A DNA stretch of 64,000 bases, taken from assembly GCA_036785325.1 (NCBI GenBank), contig JAXIVH010000041.1, positions 186,001 through 250,000 of the forward strand, read 5' to 3'. The notes below the pieces were generated by a model. The model had not been told where the DNA came from. It made no database searches and saw only the letters and a program-made list of their open reading frames with translations. Position numbers and translations under genes: made by a program. Positions within the stretch are counted from its first letter, which is position 1. Every line of letters starts with the position of its first letter. Shown here one piece after another: positions 1 through 11,036 of this stretch. Source of the stretch: Urophycis tenuis (lineage: Eukaryota > Chordata > Actinopteri > Gadiformes > Phycidae).

Positions 1-35
1 GTAATTGTCTTCTTCCTCCAATATGTCAAGTGTAG

Positions 36-83
36 GTTAAGGTTAGGGTAGATTTAGGGGTAGAGTTAGCAGTTAACCTTAAC
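36..83. repeat. Inverted repeat of telomere-like motif at tract entry
   Basis: GTTAAGGTTA at 36-45 is the exact reverse complement of TAACCTTAAC at 74-83, with a 28-nt loop. It is the only place in the unit where the C-rich telomere-like strand is on the plus strand. The same arrangement opens the other units; a C-to-G change (AACCTTAACG) distinguishes most of them from units 1 and 4. Confidence 0.75.
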
Positions 84-955
84 CTTAGGTTTGAAGTAAA
101 TGGGAGGGGTTGCGGTTAGGGTTAAGGTTAGGGCTGAGGTTAGGGTAGGTATAAGGTTACGGTTTAGGGTTAAGGTTAGGGTTAAGGTTAGGGTTACGGT
201 TAGGGCTAAGGTTAGGGCTAAGGTTAGAGTAAGGGTTAGGGTTAGCGTTACGGTTAGGGTAAGGTTAGGGTTAGAGGTTAGGGGTTAGGGGTTAGGGTTA
301 AGATGAGGGCTGAGGTTAGGGTTAAGGTTAGGGCTGAGGTTAGGGTTAGGTTTAAGGTTAGGGATAAGGTTAGGGTTGGGGTTACGGCTGAGATTGGGGT
401 TAAGGTTAGGGTTGAGGTTAGGGTTAGTGTTATGGATAAGGTTAGGTTAAGTGTTAGGGCCAAGGTTAGGGTTAAGGTTATGGTTAAGATTAGGGTTAGG
501 GCTAAGGTTAGGGTTAGGGTTATGGCTGAGGTTAGGGTTAAGGTTAGGTTTGAGGTTAGGGTTAAGGTTAGGGCCAAGGTTAGGGTTAGGGTTAAGGTTA
601 GGGTTAGGGCTAAGGTTAGGGTTAGGGTTATGGCTGAGGCTAGGGTTAGGGCTAAAGTTAGGGCAAAGGTTAGAGTTAGGGTTAGCGTTAGAGTTAGGGT
701 AGGGTTAGTGTTGGAGGTTAGGGTAGGCTTAGGGTTAGAGTTAGAGTAGGGGTTAGGGTTAGAGTTAGAGTAGGGGTTAGGGTTAGTGTTAAGGCTAAGG
801 TTAGGGGTTGAGGTTAGTGTTAAGATTAGGGCCAAGGTAAGGGTTAGTGTTAGGGTTGAGTTAGGGTTAGGGCTAAGGTTAGGCCTATGGTTAGGGTTGG
901 GGTTGAGGTTATCCCTAGGGTTAGAGTTAGAGCTAGAGATTGAGGAAGGTAGAGT
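36..955 (+). repeat. Degenerate telomere-like tract with 12-bp period
   Basis: The dominant motif is the 12-mer GGTTAGGGTTAA or GGTTAGGGCTAA, meaning canonical TTAGGG alternating with a TTAAGG or CTAAGG variant. Perfect consecutive hexamers are rare. The 12-bp period keeps frames open on both strands and produces artificial VRVKVRAK, LGLRLGLR and TLTLTLAL peptides. Equivalent tracts lie at about 2,787-3,700, 5,546-6,480, 8,315-9,235, 11,072-11,990, 13,823-14,711, 15,896-16,308, 38,815-39,447, 40,632-41,570, 55,713-56,345 and 57,530-58,468. Confidence 0.93.
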
Positions 956-1199
956 CAAGGTGAGACAGTCTGTACGGACTGAACTCACCCCTGCCGGATC
1001 GGGCTAGTACACTCTATCTCCCCCAACTCCCTCATTTCCATGAGGGAAGACAGGGGAGAAGAGATGGGAGGAGTATATATATTTAATATATATTTTTTTA
1101 GTAAATAAATACATCGAGAGACTCACCGCTGGAGTGGGTTTTAATCTTTGTATTCAAGGTTGTTCCTCCTCTTTTGATTCCTCGCTGGTGGTGCGTCGT

Positions 1200-1212
1200 C
1201 TCCACCTAGTGG
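1200..1212 (-). promoter_or_regulatory. CTCF-like core motif
   Basis: The minus strand reads CCACTAGGTGGAG. Compared with the vertebrate CTCF core (CCASYAGRKGGC) it differs at one core position. Equivalent sites sit at 3,951-3,963 and 6,729-6,741 and in the other full units. It is a motif match only; no binding evidence is available here. Confidence 0.35.
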
Positions 1213-1224
1213 TCGTTTTGTGAA

Positions 1225-1290
1225 GAAGAGTTATAGAAATAGAAATAGAAATACTCTATTGTTCCCAGGTTGGGAAATTGCATTAATAGG
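1225..1290 (-). mobile_element. Decayed LINE/SINE 3' tail fragment
   Basis: Read on the minus strand this gives GCAATTTCCCAACCTGGGAA, then AATAGAGTATTTCTATTTC and further CTATTT repeats. It matches the form of the better preserved tail at 38,081-38,137. The likely source is a teleost non-LTR retrotransposon or its SINE. No coding part remains. It is present in every unit that keeps the AT-rich section. Confidence 0.6.
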
Positions 1291-1506
1291 TAAGTAATAA
1301 TAATAATAATAGGTAATTGCAATAGTTGGTAAGGTAATCTATATTTAATTTATTTATTTATATTTGTATATTTATTTAGTCTATTTATTTATTCATTTTT
1401 GTTTATTTATTTATTTAGATAAAGAGGATCACAGCTGGAGTGAGTTTTTAGTCTTTGTGTTAAAGGCTGGTTGCCTTCTTTTGATTCTTCAGTGGTGGTC
1501 CATCGC

Positions 1507-1519
1507 CTCCATCTAGTGG
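1507..1519 (-). promoter_or_regulatory. Second CTCF-like core motif
   Basis: The minus strand reads CCACTAGATGGAG, in the second copy of the internal duplication, 307 bp from the first site and in the same orientation. Equivalent sites are at 4,267-4,279 and 7,036-7,048. Both motifs are missing from the shortened unit 6. Confidence 0.35.
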
Positions 1520-2249
1520 TCGTTTTGTGAATAACAGTTGGTAAGGTAATATAAATGGGTTGTGTAGAGAGCCCGTTCTTTCGATGGCCCTGGCTCGGTT
1601 AGGTTCGTTAGAGTTATCTCGATGACCCCCCCCCACCTCATCCAACGACTCGGTAGTTGAATAGGGGATCAAAGGCAGTTGCACTCGCCAATATCTAGTC
1701 ATCCGCAGCTCTCTTTTCCCATATTACCAAGAATGAAGTAAAACGAAATGGTTATCTGTCTTGTTGTGATATAACCGCTGATTTGGAGATATAGACTTGT
1801 TTTTCCTTTTCCCAAAGGTTTTCTTTGTTCCAAGATGAAGGTCAATCTAGTTTGAGTGAAGGTACTTCCAATGCATTGGTATATTTACTTATTTGAATAA
1901 AGACGAGTCACAGCTGGAGTGAGACTTTTCTTTTCCATTTCTATTTTAGTATAAACGTGCTATCGAAATATTAGGACACGTCATCAGTAGTGGACCCTGG
2001 GATCATAGGGTGTTTCTGGCCATTGTCACTATACACCCTCACCCAAGGGAGGCCCCCCCGAGAGTGATCAATTCTCAAGGTGTGTCGTTTCCGAAATGGA
2101 ATTGGTATTGGGTTTAAGCTTTTTTAGGAGTGATCATTTGTTGAGGTAACGTCGAGGTAAGTAAAGGTAAGTAAAACACTTTTTAGGATACATTGTTTTG
2201 GTTATGGAGAGGAGGGGGCACATACTTACCCCCTGACCAGCACAAACCA

Positions 2250-2590
2250 GTTGTTAACACCGCTAGGTAGCCCTGGTTTGGCCAATCAGGGCCGGAGCTT
2301 GGTTCTTGTCCTCTGTTGGGTCCAGATGAACTAGCAGAAAACTGGGGTCACGAAGGACCGAGGCCAGCCGTGACAAAGCACTGCCTCCACGGTCCCCCAA
2401 TGCAGCTATCCTCAGCGATGGGTGTCCAGACCTAGGAAAGACCAAGACCAGCCCCGACCAGCGGTGCCTTCCCAGTCGGTCCCAGGGTAGGAAAGGCCAA
2501 GGCCAGCCGCGACTAAGCACTGCCTCCCTGGCCCCTCCAGGACCCCATGCCGAACAGCCTGTTAATAACAATTCCTGTGCCCCATACACC
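2250..2590. repeat. GC-rich block with short internal repeats and a non-coding open frame
   Basis: Three imperfect internal copies begin at about 2,353, 2,438 and 2,492, each with GAAGGACCGAGGCC or a GAAAGACCAAGACC-like start and a GCACTGCCTCC or GGTGCCTTCC end. A 108-codon minus-strand frame (2,263-2,589) is open in every unit. In the diverged unit at 38,290-38,616 about nine residues are replaced and the frame has kept its length, but with no sign of residue conservation. I treat it as a by-product of GC-rich repeat composition, not a gene. Confidence 0.7.
2280..2289 (+). promoter_or_regulatory. CCAAT box (NF-Y consensus)
   Basis: GGCCAATCAG matches the NF-Y consensus RRCCAATSR. It sits at the left edge of the GC-rich block and points toward the next telomere-like tract, about 500 bp away. 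It is repeated in every unit, including the diverged one, where the following base changes to T (GGCCAATCAGGGT). Confidence 0.45.
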
Positions 2591-2737
2591 GCGCGACTAC
2601 AGAGATTGTGTAGGAAGTTGACCTTAGAGAAGACTCAATGGCTTACTTTCCTCACCCAAAACAACAATTTCTTGGGGTAGTCTATTCTCGCCGTAGGTAC
2701 TTCGGTAATGGGTTTTTTTGTGAAAAGTTTTCCGGAT

Positions 2738-2753
2738 GAAATGCATGCTGGGT
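2738..2753 (-). promoter_or_regulatory. ZNF143/THAP11-like motif next to the telomere-like tract
   Basis: The minus strand reads TACCCAGCATGCATTTC, close to the known ZNF143 consensus TACCCACAATGCATTG (about three mismatches). The next telomere-like tract begins about 35 bp further on. The diverged unit at about 38,767-38,784 keeps CCCATTATGCATTTC. Function is untested. Confidence 0.35.
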
Positions 2754-5510
2754 AATTGTCTTCTTCCTCCAATATGTCAAGTGTAGGTTAAGGTTAGGGT
2801 AGATTTAGGGGTAGAGTTAGCAGTTAACCTTAACGTTAGGTTTGAAGTAAATGGGAGGGGTTGCGGTTAGGGTTAAGGTTAGGGCTGAGGTTAGGGTTAG
2901 GTATAAGGTTACGGTTTAGGGTTAAGGTTAGGGTTAAGGTTAGGGTTACGGTTGGGGCTAAGGTTAGGGTTAGCGTTACGGTTAGGGTAAGGTTAGGGTT
3001 AGGGTTAGAGGTTAGGGGTTAGGGGTTAGGGTTAAGATGAGGGCTGAGGTTAGGGTTAAGGTTAGGGCTGAGGTTAGGGTTAGGTTTAAGGTTAGGGATA
3101 AGGTTAGGGTTGGGGTTACGGCTGAGATTGGGGTTAAGGTTAGGGTTGAGGTTAGGGTTAGTGTTATGGATAAGGTTAGGTTAAGTGTTAGGGCCAAGGT
3201 TAGGGTTAAGGTTATGGTTAAGATTAGGGTTAGGGCTAGAATTAGGGTTAGGGCTAAGGTTAGGGTTAGGGTTATGGCTGAGGTTAGGGTTAAGGTTAGG
3301 TTTGAGGTTAGGGTTAAGGTTAGGGCCAAGGTTAGGGCTAGGGTTAAGGTTAGGGTTAGGGCTAAGGTTAGGATTAGGGTTATGGCTGAGGCTAGGGTTA
3401 GGGCTAAAGTTAGGGCAAAGGTTAGAGTTAGGGTTAGCGTTAGAGTTAGGGTAGGGTTAGTGTTGGAGGTTAGGGTAGGCTTAGGGTTAGAGTTAGAGTA
3501 GGGGTTAGGGTTAGAGTTAGAGTAGGGGTTAGGGTTAGTGTTAAGGCTAAGGTTAGGGGTGAGGTTAGTGTTAAGATTAGGGCAAAGGTAAGGGTTAGTG
3601 TTAGGGTTGGGTTAGGGTTAGGGCTAAGGTTAGGCCTATGGTTAGGGTTGGGGTTGAGGTTATCCCTAGGGTTAGAGTTAGAGCTAGAGATTGAGGAAGG
3701 TAGAGTCAAGGTGAGACAGTCTGTACGGACTGAACCCCCCCCCGCCGGATCGGGCTAGTACACTCTATCTCCCCCAACTCCCTCATTTCCATGAGGGAAG
3801 ACAGGGGAGAAGAGATGGGAGGAGTATATATATTTAATATATATTTTTTTAGTAAATAAATACATCGAGAGACTCACCGCTGGAGTGGGTTTTAATCTTT
3901 GTATTCAAGGTTGTTCCTCCTCTTTTGATTCCTCGCTGGTGGTGCGTCGTCTCCACCTAGTGGTCGTTTTGTGAAGAAGAGTTATACAAATAGAAATAGA
4001 AATACTCTATTGTTCCCAGGTTGGGAAATTGCATTAATAGGTAAGTAATAATAATAATAACAATAATAATAGGTAATTGCAATAGTTGGTAAGGTAATCT
4101 ATATTTAATTTATTTATTTATATTTGTATATTTATTTAGTCTATTTATTTATTCATTTTTGTTTATTTATTTATTTAGATAAAGAGTATCACAGCTGGAG
4201 TGAGTTTTTAGTCTTTGTGTTAAAGGCTGGTTGCCTTCTTTTGATTCTTCAGTGGTGGTCCATCGCCTCCATCTAGTGGTCGTTTTGTGAATAACAGTTG
4301 GTAAGGTAATATAAATGGGTTGTGTAGAGAGCCCGTTCTTTCGATGGCCCTGGCTCGGTTAGGTTCGTTAGAGTTATCTCGATGACCCCCCCCACCTCAT
4401 CCAACGACTCGGTAGTTGAATAGGGGATCAAAGGCAGTTGCACTCGCCAATATCTAGTCATCCGCAGCTCTCTTTCCCCATATTACCAAGAATGAAGTAA
4501 AACGAAATGGTTATCTGTCTTGTTGTGATATAACCGCTGATTTGGAGATATAGACTTGTTTTTCCTTTTCCCAAAGGTTTTCTTTGTTCCAAGATGAAGG
4601 TCAATCTAGTTTGAGTGAAGGTACTTCCAATGCATTGGTATATTTACTTATTTGAATAAAGACGAGTCACAGCTGGAGTGAGACTTTTCTTTTCCATTTC
4701 TATTTTAGTATAAACGTGCTATCGAAATATTAGGACACGTCATCAGTAGTGGACCCTGGGATCATAGGGTGTTTCTGGCCATTGTCACTATACACCCTCA
4801 CCCAAGGGAGGCCCCCCCGAGAGTGATCAATTCTCAAGGTGTGTCGTTTCCGAAATGGAATTGGTATTGGGTTTAAGCTTTTTTAGGAGTGATCATTTGT
4901 TGAGGTAACGTCGAGGTAAGTAAAGGTAAGTAAAACACTTTTTAGGATACATTGTTTTGGTTATGGAGAGGAGGGGGCACATACTTACCCCCTGACCAGC
5001 ACAAACCAGTTGTTAACACCGCTAGGTAGCCCTGGTTTGGCCAATCAGGGCCGGAGCTTGGTTCTTGTCCTCTGTTGGGTCCAGATGAACTAGCAGAAAA
5101 CTGGGGTCACGAAGGACCGAGGCCAGCCGTGACAAAGCACTGCCTCCACGGTCCCCCAATGCAGCTATCCTCAGCGATGGGTGTCCAGACCTAGGAAAGA
5201 CCAAGACCAGCCCCGACCAGCGGTGCCTTCCCAGTCGGTCCCAGGGTAGGAAAGGCCAAGGCCAGCCGCGACTAAGCACTGCCTCCCTGGCCCCTCCAGG
5301 ACCCCATGCCGAACAGCCTGTTAATAACAATTCCTGTGCCCCATACACCGCGCGACTACAGCGATTGTGTAGGAAGTTGACCTTAGAGAAGACTCAATGG
5401 CTTACTTTCCTCACCCAAAACAACAATTTCTTGGGGTAGTCTATTCTCGCCGTAGGTACTTCGGTAATGGGTTTTTTTGTGAAAAGTTTTCCGGATGAAA
5501 TGCATGCTGG
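2752..5510 (+). repeat. Composite unit 2 (2,759 bp)
   Basis: The tract pairs with unit 5: both lack about 20 bp near the tract start and share GGGCTAGGG and AGGATTAGGG variants. Specific to this copy are a run of nine C where others have CTCACCCCC (about 3,734-3,743) and a longer TAA-type microsatellite near 4,047-4,071. Confidence 0.9.
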
Positions 5511-8279
5511 GTAATTGTCTTCTTCCTCCAATATGTCAAGTGTAGGTTAAGGTTAGGGTAGATTTAGGGGTAGAGTTAGCAGTTAACCTTAACGTTAGGT
5601 TTGAAGTAAATGGGAGGGGTTGCGGTTAGGGTTAAGGTTATGGCTGAGGTTAGGGTTAGGTATAAGGTTACGGTTTAGGGTTAAGGTTAGGGTTAAGGTT
5701 AGGGTTACGGTTAGGGCTAAGGTTAGGGCTAAGGTTAGAGTAAGGGTTAGGGTTAGCGTTACGGTTAGGGTAAGGTTAGGGTTAGAGGTTAGGGGTTAGG
5801 GGTTAGGGTTAAGATGAGGGCTGAGGTTAGGGTTAAGGTTAGGGCTGAGGTTAGGGTTAGGTTTAAGGTTAGGGATAAGGTTAGGGTTGGGGTTACGGCT
5901 GAGATTGGGGTTAAGGTTAGGGTTGAGGTTAGGGTTAGTGTTATGGATAAGGTTAGGTTAAGTGTTAGGGCCAAGGTTAGGGTTAAGGTTATGGTTAAGA
6001 TTAGGGTTAGGGCTAGAATTAGGGTTAGGGCTAAGGTTAGGGTTAGGGTTATGGCTGAGGTTAGGGTTAAGGTTAGGTTTGAGGTTAGTGTTAAGGTTAG
6101 GGCCAAGGTTAGGGTTAGGGTTAAGGTTAGGGTTAGGGCTAAGGTTAGGGTTAGGGTTATGGCTGAGGCTAGAGTTAGGGCTAAAGTTAGGGCAAAGGTT
6201 AGAGTTAGGGTTAGCGTTAGAGTTAGGGTAGGGTTAGTGTTGGAGGTTAGGGTAGGCTTAGGGTTAGAGTTAGAGTAGGGGTTAGGGTTAGAGTTAGAGT
6301 AGGGGTTAGGGTTAGTGTTAAGGCTAAGGTTAGGGGTTGAGGTTAGTGTTAAGATTAGGGCCAAGGTAAGGGTTAGTGTTAGGGTTGAGTTAGGGTTAGG
6401 GCTAAGGTTAGGCCTATGGTTAGGGTTGGGGTTGAGGTTATCCCTAGGGTTAGAGTTAGAGCTAGAGATTGAGGAAGGTAGAGTCAAGGTGAGACAGTCT
6501 GTACGGACTGAACTCACCCCCGCCGGATCGGGCTAGTACACTCTATCTCCCCCAACTCCCTCATTTCCATGAGGGAAGACAGGGGAGAAGAGATGGGAGG
6601 AGTATATATATTTAATATATATTTTTTTAGTAAATAAATACATCGAGAGACTCACAGCTGGAGTGGGTTTTAATCTTTGTATTCAAGGTTGTTCCTCCTC
6701 TTTTGATTCCTCGCTGGTGGTGCGTCGTCTCCACCTAGTGGTCGTTTTGTGAAGAAGAGTTATAGAAATAGAAATAGAAATACTCTATTGTTCCCAGGTT
6801 GGGAAATTGCATTAATAGGTAAGTAATAATAATAATAATAGGTAATTGCAATAGTTGGTAAGGTAATCTATATTTAATTTATTTATTTATATTTGTATAT
6901 TTATTTAGTCTATTTATTTATTCATTTTTGTTTATTTATTTATTTAGATAAAGAGGATCACAGCTGGAGTGAGTTTTTAGTCTTTGTGTTAAAGGCTGGT
7001 TGCCTTCTTTTGATTCTTCAGTGGTGGTCCATCGCCTCCATCTAGTGGTCGTTTTGTGAATAACAGTTGGTAAGGTAATATAAATGGGTTGTGTAGAGAG
7101 CCCGTTCTTTCGATGGCCCTGGCTCGGTTAGGTTCGTTAGAATTATCTCGATGACCCCCCCCACCTCATCCAACGACTCGGTAGTTGAATAGGGGATCAA
7201 AGGCAGTTGCACTCGCCAATATCTAGTCATCCGCAGCTCTCTTTTCCCATATTACCAAGAATGAAGTAAAACGAAATGGTTATCTGTCTTGTTGTGATAT
7301 AACCGCTGATTTGGAGATATAGACTTGTTTTTCCTTTTCCCAAAGGTTTTCTTTGTTCCAAGATGAAGGTCAATCTAGTTTGATTGAAGGTACTTCCAAT
7401 GCATTGGTATATTTACTTATTTGAATAAAGACGAGTCACAGCTGGAGTGAGACTTTTCTTTTCCATTTCTATTTTAGTATAAACGTGCTATCGAAATATT
7501 AGGACACGTCATCAGTAGTGGACCCTGGGATCATAGGGTGTTTCTGGCCATTGTCACTATACACCCTCACCCAAGGGAGGCCCCCCCGAGAGTGATCAAT
7601 TCTCAAGGTGTGTCGTTTCCGAAATGGAATTGGTATTGGGTTTAAGCTTTTTTAGGAGTGATCATTTGTTGAGGTAACGTCGAGGTAAGTAAAGGTAAGT
7701 AAAACACTTTTTAGGATACATTGTTTTGGTTATGGAGAGGAGGGGGCACATACTTACCCCCTGACCAGCACAAACCAGTTGTTAACACCGCTAGGTAGCC
7801 CTGGTTTGGCCAATCAGGGCCGGAGCTTGGTTCTTGTCCTCTGTTGGGTCCAGATGAACTAGCAGAAAACTGGGGTCACGAAGGACCGAGGCCAGCCGTG
7901 ACAAAGCACTGCCTCCACGGTCCCCCAATGCAGCTATCCTCAGCGATGGGTGTCCAGACCTAGGAAAGACCAAGACCAGCCCCGACCAGCGGTGCCTTCC
8001 CAGTCGGTCCCAGGGTAGGAAAGGCCAAGGCCAGCCGCGACTAAGCACTGCCTCCCTGGCCCCTCCAGGACCCCATGCCGAACAGCCTGTTAATAACAAT
8101 TCCTGTGCCCCATACACCGCGCGACTACAGAGATTGTGTAGGAAGTTGACCTTAGAGAAGACTCAATGGCTTACTTTCCTCACCCAAAACAACAATTTCT
8201 TGGGGTAGTCTATTCTCGCCGTAGGTACTTCGGTAATGGGTTTTTTTGTGAAAAGTTTTCCGGATGAAATGCATGCTGG
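5511..8279 (+). repeat. Composite unit 3 (2,769 bp)
   Basis: The tract pairs with unit 6 (shared GAGGTTAGTGTTAAGG variant near 6,080). The flank has GACTCACAGCTGGAG (about 6,650) and TTTGATTGAAGG (about 7,380), both also seen in unit 5. Confidence 0.9.
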
Positions 8280-11036
8280 GTAATTGTCTTCTTCCTCCAA
8301 TATGTCAAGTGTAGGTTAAGGTTAGGGTAGATTTAGGGGTAGAGTTAGCAGTTAACCTTAACCTTAGGTTTGAAGTAAATGGGAGGGGTTGCGGTTAGGG
8401 TTAAGGTTAGGGCTGAGGTTAGGGTAGGTATAAGGTTACGGTTTAGGGTTAAGGTTAGGGTTAAGGTTAGGGTTACGGTTAGGGCTAAGGTTAGGGCTAA
8501 GGTTAGAGTAAGGGTTAGGGTTAGCGTTACGGTTAGGGTAAGGTTAGGGTTAGAGGTTAGGGGTTAGGGGTTAGGGTTAAGATGAGGGCTGAGGTTAGGG
8601 TTAAGGTTAGGGCTGAGGTTAGGGTTAGGTTTAAGGTTAGGGATAAGGTTAGGGTTGGGGTTACGGCTGAGATTGGGGTTAAGGTTAGGGTTGAGGTTAG
8701 GGTTAGTGTTATGGATAAGGTTAGGTTAAGTGTTAGGGCCAAGGTTAGGGTTAAGGTTATGGTTAAGATTAGGGTTAGGGCTAAGGTTAGGGTTAGGGTT
8801 ATGGCTGAGGTTAGGGTTAAGGTTAGGTTTGAGGTTAGGGTTAAGGTTAGGGCCAAGGTTAGGGTTAGGGTTAAGGTTAGGGTTAGGGCTAAGGTTAGGG
8901 TTAGGGTTATGGCTGAGGCTAGGGTTAGGGCTAAAGTTAGGGCAAAGGTTAGAGTTAGGGTTAGCGTTAGAGTTAGGGTAGGGTTAGTGTTGGAGGTTAG
9001 GGTAGGCTTAGGGTTAGAGTTAGAGTAGGGGTTAGGGTTAGAGTTAGAGTAGGGGTTAGGGTTAGTGTTAAGGCTAAGGTTAGGGGTTGAGGTTAGTGTT
9101 AAGATTAGGGCCAAGGTAAGGGTTAGTGTTAGGGTTGAGTTAGGGTTAGGGCTAAGGTTAGGCCTATGGTTAGGGTTGGGGTTGAGGTTATCCCTAGGGT
9201 TAGAGTTAGAGCTAGAGATTGAGGAAGGTAGAGTCAAGGTGAGACAGTCTGTACGGACTGAACTCACCCCCGCCGGATCGGGCTAGTACACTCTATCTCC
9301 CCCAACTCCCTCATTTCCATGAGGGAAGACAGGGGAGAAGAGATGGGAGGAGTATATATATTTAATATATATTTTTTTAGTAAATAAATACATCGAGAGA
9401 CTCACCGCTGGAGTGGGTTTTAATCTTTGTATTCAAGGTTGTTCCTCCTCTTTTGATTCCTCGCTGGTGGTGCGTCGTCTCCACCTAGTGGTCGTTTTGT
9501 GAAGAAGAGTTATAGAAATAGAAATAGAAATACTCTATTGTTCCCAGGTTGGGAAATTGCATTAATAGGTAAGTAATAATAATAATAATAGGTAATTGCA
9601 ATAGTTGGTAAGGTAATCTATATTTAATTTATTTATTTATATTTGTATATTTATTTAGTCTATTTATTTATTCATTTTTGTTTATTTATTTATTTAGATA
9701 AAGAGGATCACAGCTGGAGTGAGTTTTTAGTCTTTGTGTTAAAGGCTGGTTGCCTTCTTTTGATTCTTCAGTGGTGGTCCATCGCCTCCATCTAGTGGTC
9801 GTTTTGTGAATAACAGTTGGTAAGGTAATATAAATGGGTTGTGTAGAGAGCCCGTTCTTTCGATGGCCCTGGCTCGGTTAGGTTCGTTAGAGTTATCTCG
9901 ATGACCCCCCCCCACCTCATCCAACGACTCGGTAGTTGAATAGGGGATCAAAGGCAGTTGCACTCGCCAATATCTACCGGTAGTCATCCGCAGCTCTCTT
10001 TTCCCATATTACCAAGAATGAAGTAAAACGAAATGGTTATCTGTCTTGTTGTGATATAACCGCTGATTTGGAGATATAGACTTGTTTTTCCTTTTCCCAA
10101 AGGTTTTCTTTGTTCCAAGATGAAGGTCAATCTAGTTTGAGTGAAGGTACTTCCAATGCATTGGTATATTTACTTATTTGAATAAAGACGAGTCACAGCT
10201 GGAGTGAGACTTTTCTTTTCCATTTCTATTTTAGTATAAACGTGCTATCGAAATATTAGGACACGTCATCAGTAGTGGACCCTGGGATCATAGGGTGTTT
10301 CTGGCCATTGTCACTATACACCCTCACCCAAGGGAGGCCCCCCCGAGAGTGATCAATTCTCAAGGTGTGTCGTTTCCGAAATGGAATTGGTATTGGGTTT
10401 AAGCTTTTTTAGGAGTGATCATTTGTTGAGGTAACGTCGAGGTAAGTAAAGGTAAGTAAAACACTTTTTAGGATACATTGTTTTGGTTATGGAGAGGAGG
10501 GGGCACATACTTACCCCCTGACCAGCACAAACCAGTTGTTAACACCGCTAGGTAGCCCTGGTTTGGCCAATCAGGGCCGGAGCTTGGTTCTTGTCCTCTG
10601 TTGGGTCCAGATGAACTAGCAGAAAACTGGGGTCACGAAGGACCGAGGCCAGCCGTGACAAAGCACTGCCTCCACGGTCCCCCAATGCAGCTATCCTCAG
10701 CGATGGGTGTCCAGACCTAGGAAAGACCAAGACCAGCCCCGACCAGCGGTGCCTTCCCAGTCGGTCCCAGGGTAGGAAAGGCCAAGGCCAGCCGCGACTA
10801 AGCACTGCCTCCCTGGCCCCTCCAGGACCCCATGCCGAACAGCCTGTTAATAACAATTCCTGTGCCCCATACACCGCGCGACTACAGAGATTGTGTAGGA
10901 AGTTGACCTTAGAGAAGACTCAATGGCTTACTTTCCTCACCCAAAACAACAATTTCTTGGGGTAGTCTATTCTCGCCGTAGGTACTTCGGTAATGGGTTT
11001 TTTTGTGAAAAGTTTTCCGGATGAAATGCATGCTGG
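8280..11036 (+). repeat. Composite unit 4 (2,757 bp)
   Basis: Nearly identical to unit 1 over its whole length, including the 18-bp tract deletion. The clearest difference is a 6-bp insertion at 9,974-9,983 that makes the perfect palindrome CTACCGGTAG where other units have CTAG. Confidence 0.9.

Larger units (their letters stand above)
1125..1535 (+). repeat. Internal duplication of about 105 bp within the unit
   Basis: The stretches at about 1,125-1,226 and 1,431-1,535 are diverged copies. Both start with a CACCGCTGGAGTGGG or CACAGCTGGAGTGAG core, continue through TCTTTGTRTT and CTTTTGATTC, and end in CTAGTGGTCGTTTTGTGAA. A third partial match to the first core (CACAGCTGGAGTGAG) is at about 1,909-1,923. 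The first two copies each carry a CTCF-like motif. Confidence 0.75.
1..2751 (+). repeat. Composite unit 1 (reference unit, 2,751 bp)
   Basis: Order of parts: short entry sequence (1-35); telomere-like tract (36-955); a GC-rich stretch at 955-1,070 with TGAGACAGTCTGTACGGACT; AT-rich DNA at 1,070-1,450, including a reversed retroposon tail and runs of TTTA; the second half of an internal duplication (1,431-1,535); mixed unique sequence to 2,230; a GC-rich block with short internal repeats (2,250-2,590); and an exit sequence with a ZNF143-like motif next to the following unit. The unit shares with unit 4 an 18-bp deletion inside the tract, near 497. Confidence 0.9.

Noticed and set aside
303..749. 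Frame of 148-154 codons rich in VRVKVRAK
   Set aside because: Plus-strand reading of the same repeat, with the same explanation.
278..988. Long frame of about 236-242 codons (TLTLTLAL and NPNPN type peptide), repeated in most units
   Set aside because: It is the minus-strand reading of a 12-bp telomere-like repeat. The period is a multiple of three, so all frames tend to stay open; there is no coding signal beyond composition.
2263..2589. 108-codon minus-strand frame in the GC-rich block as a gene
   Set aside because: Nearly identical DNA in most units gives no test. The diverged copy shows mostly residue-changing differences. No recognisable domain or gene context.
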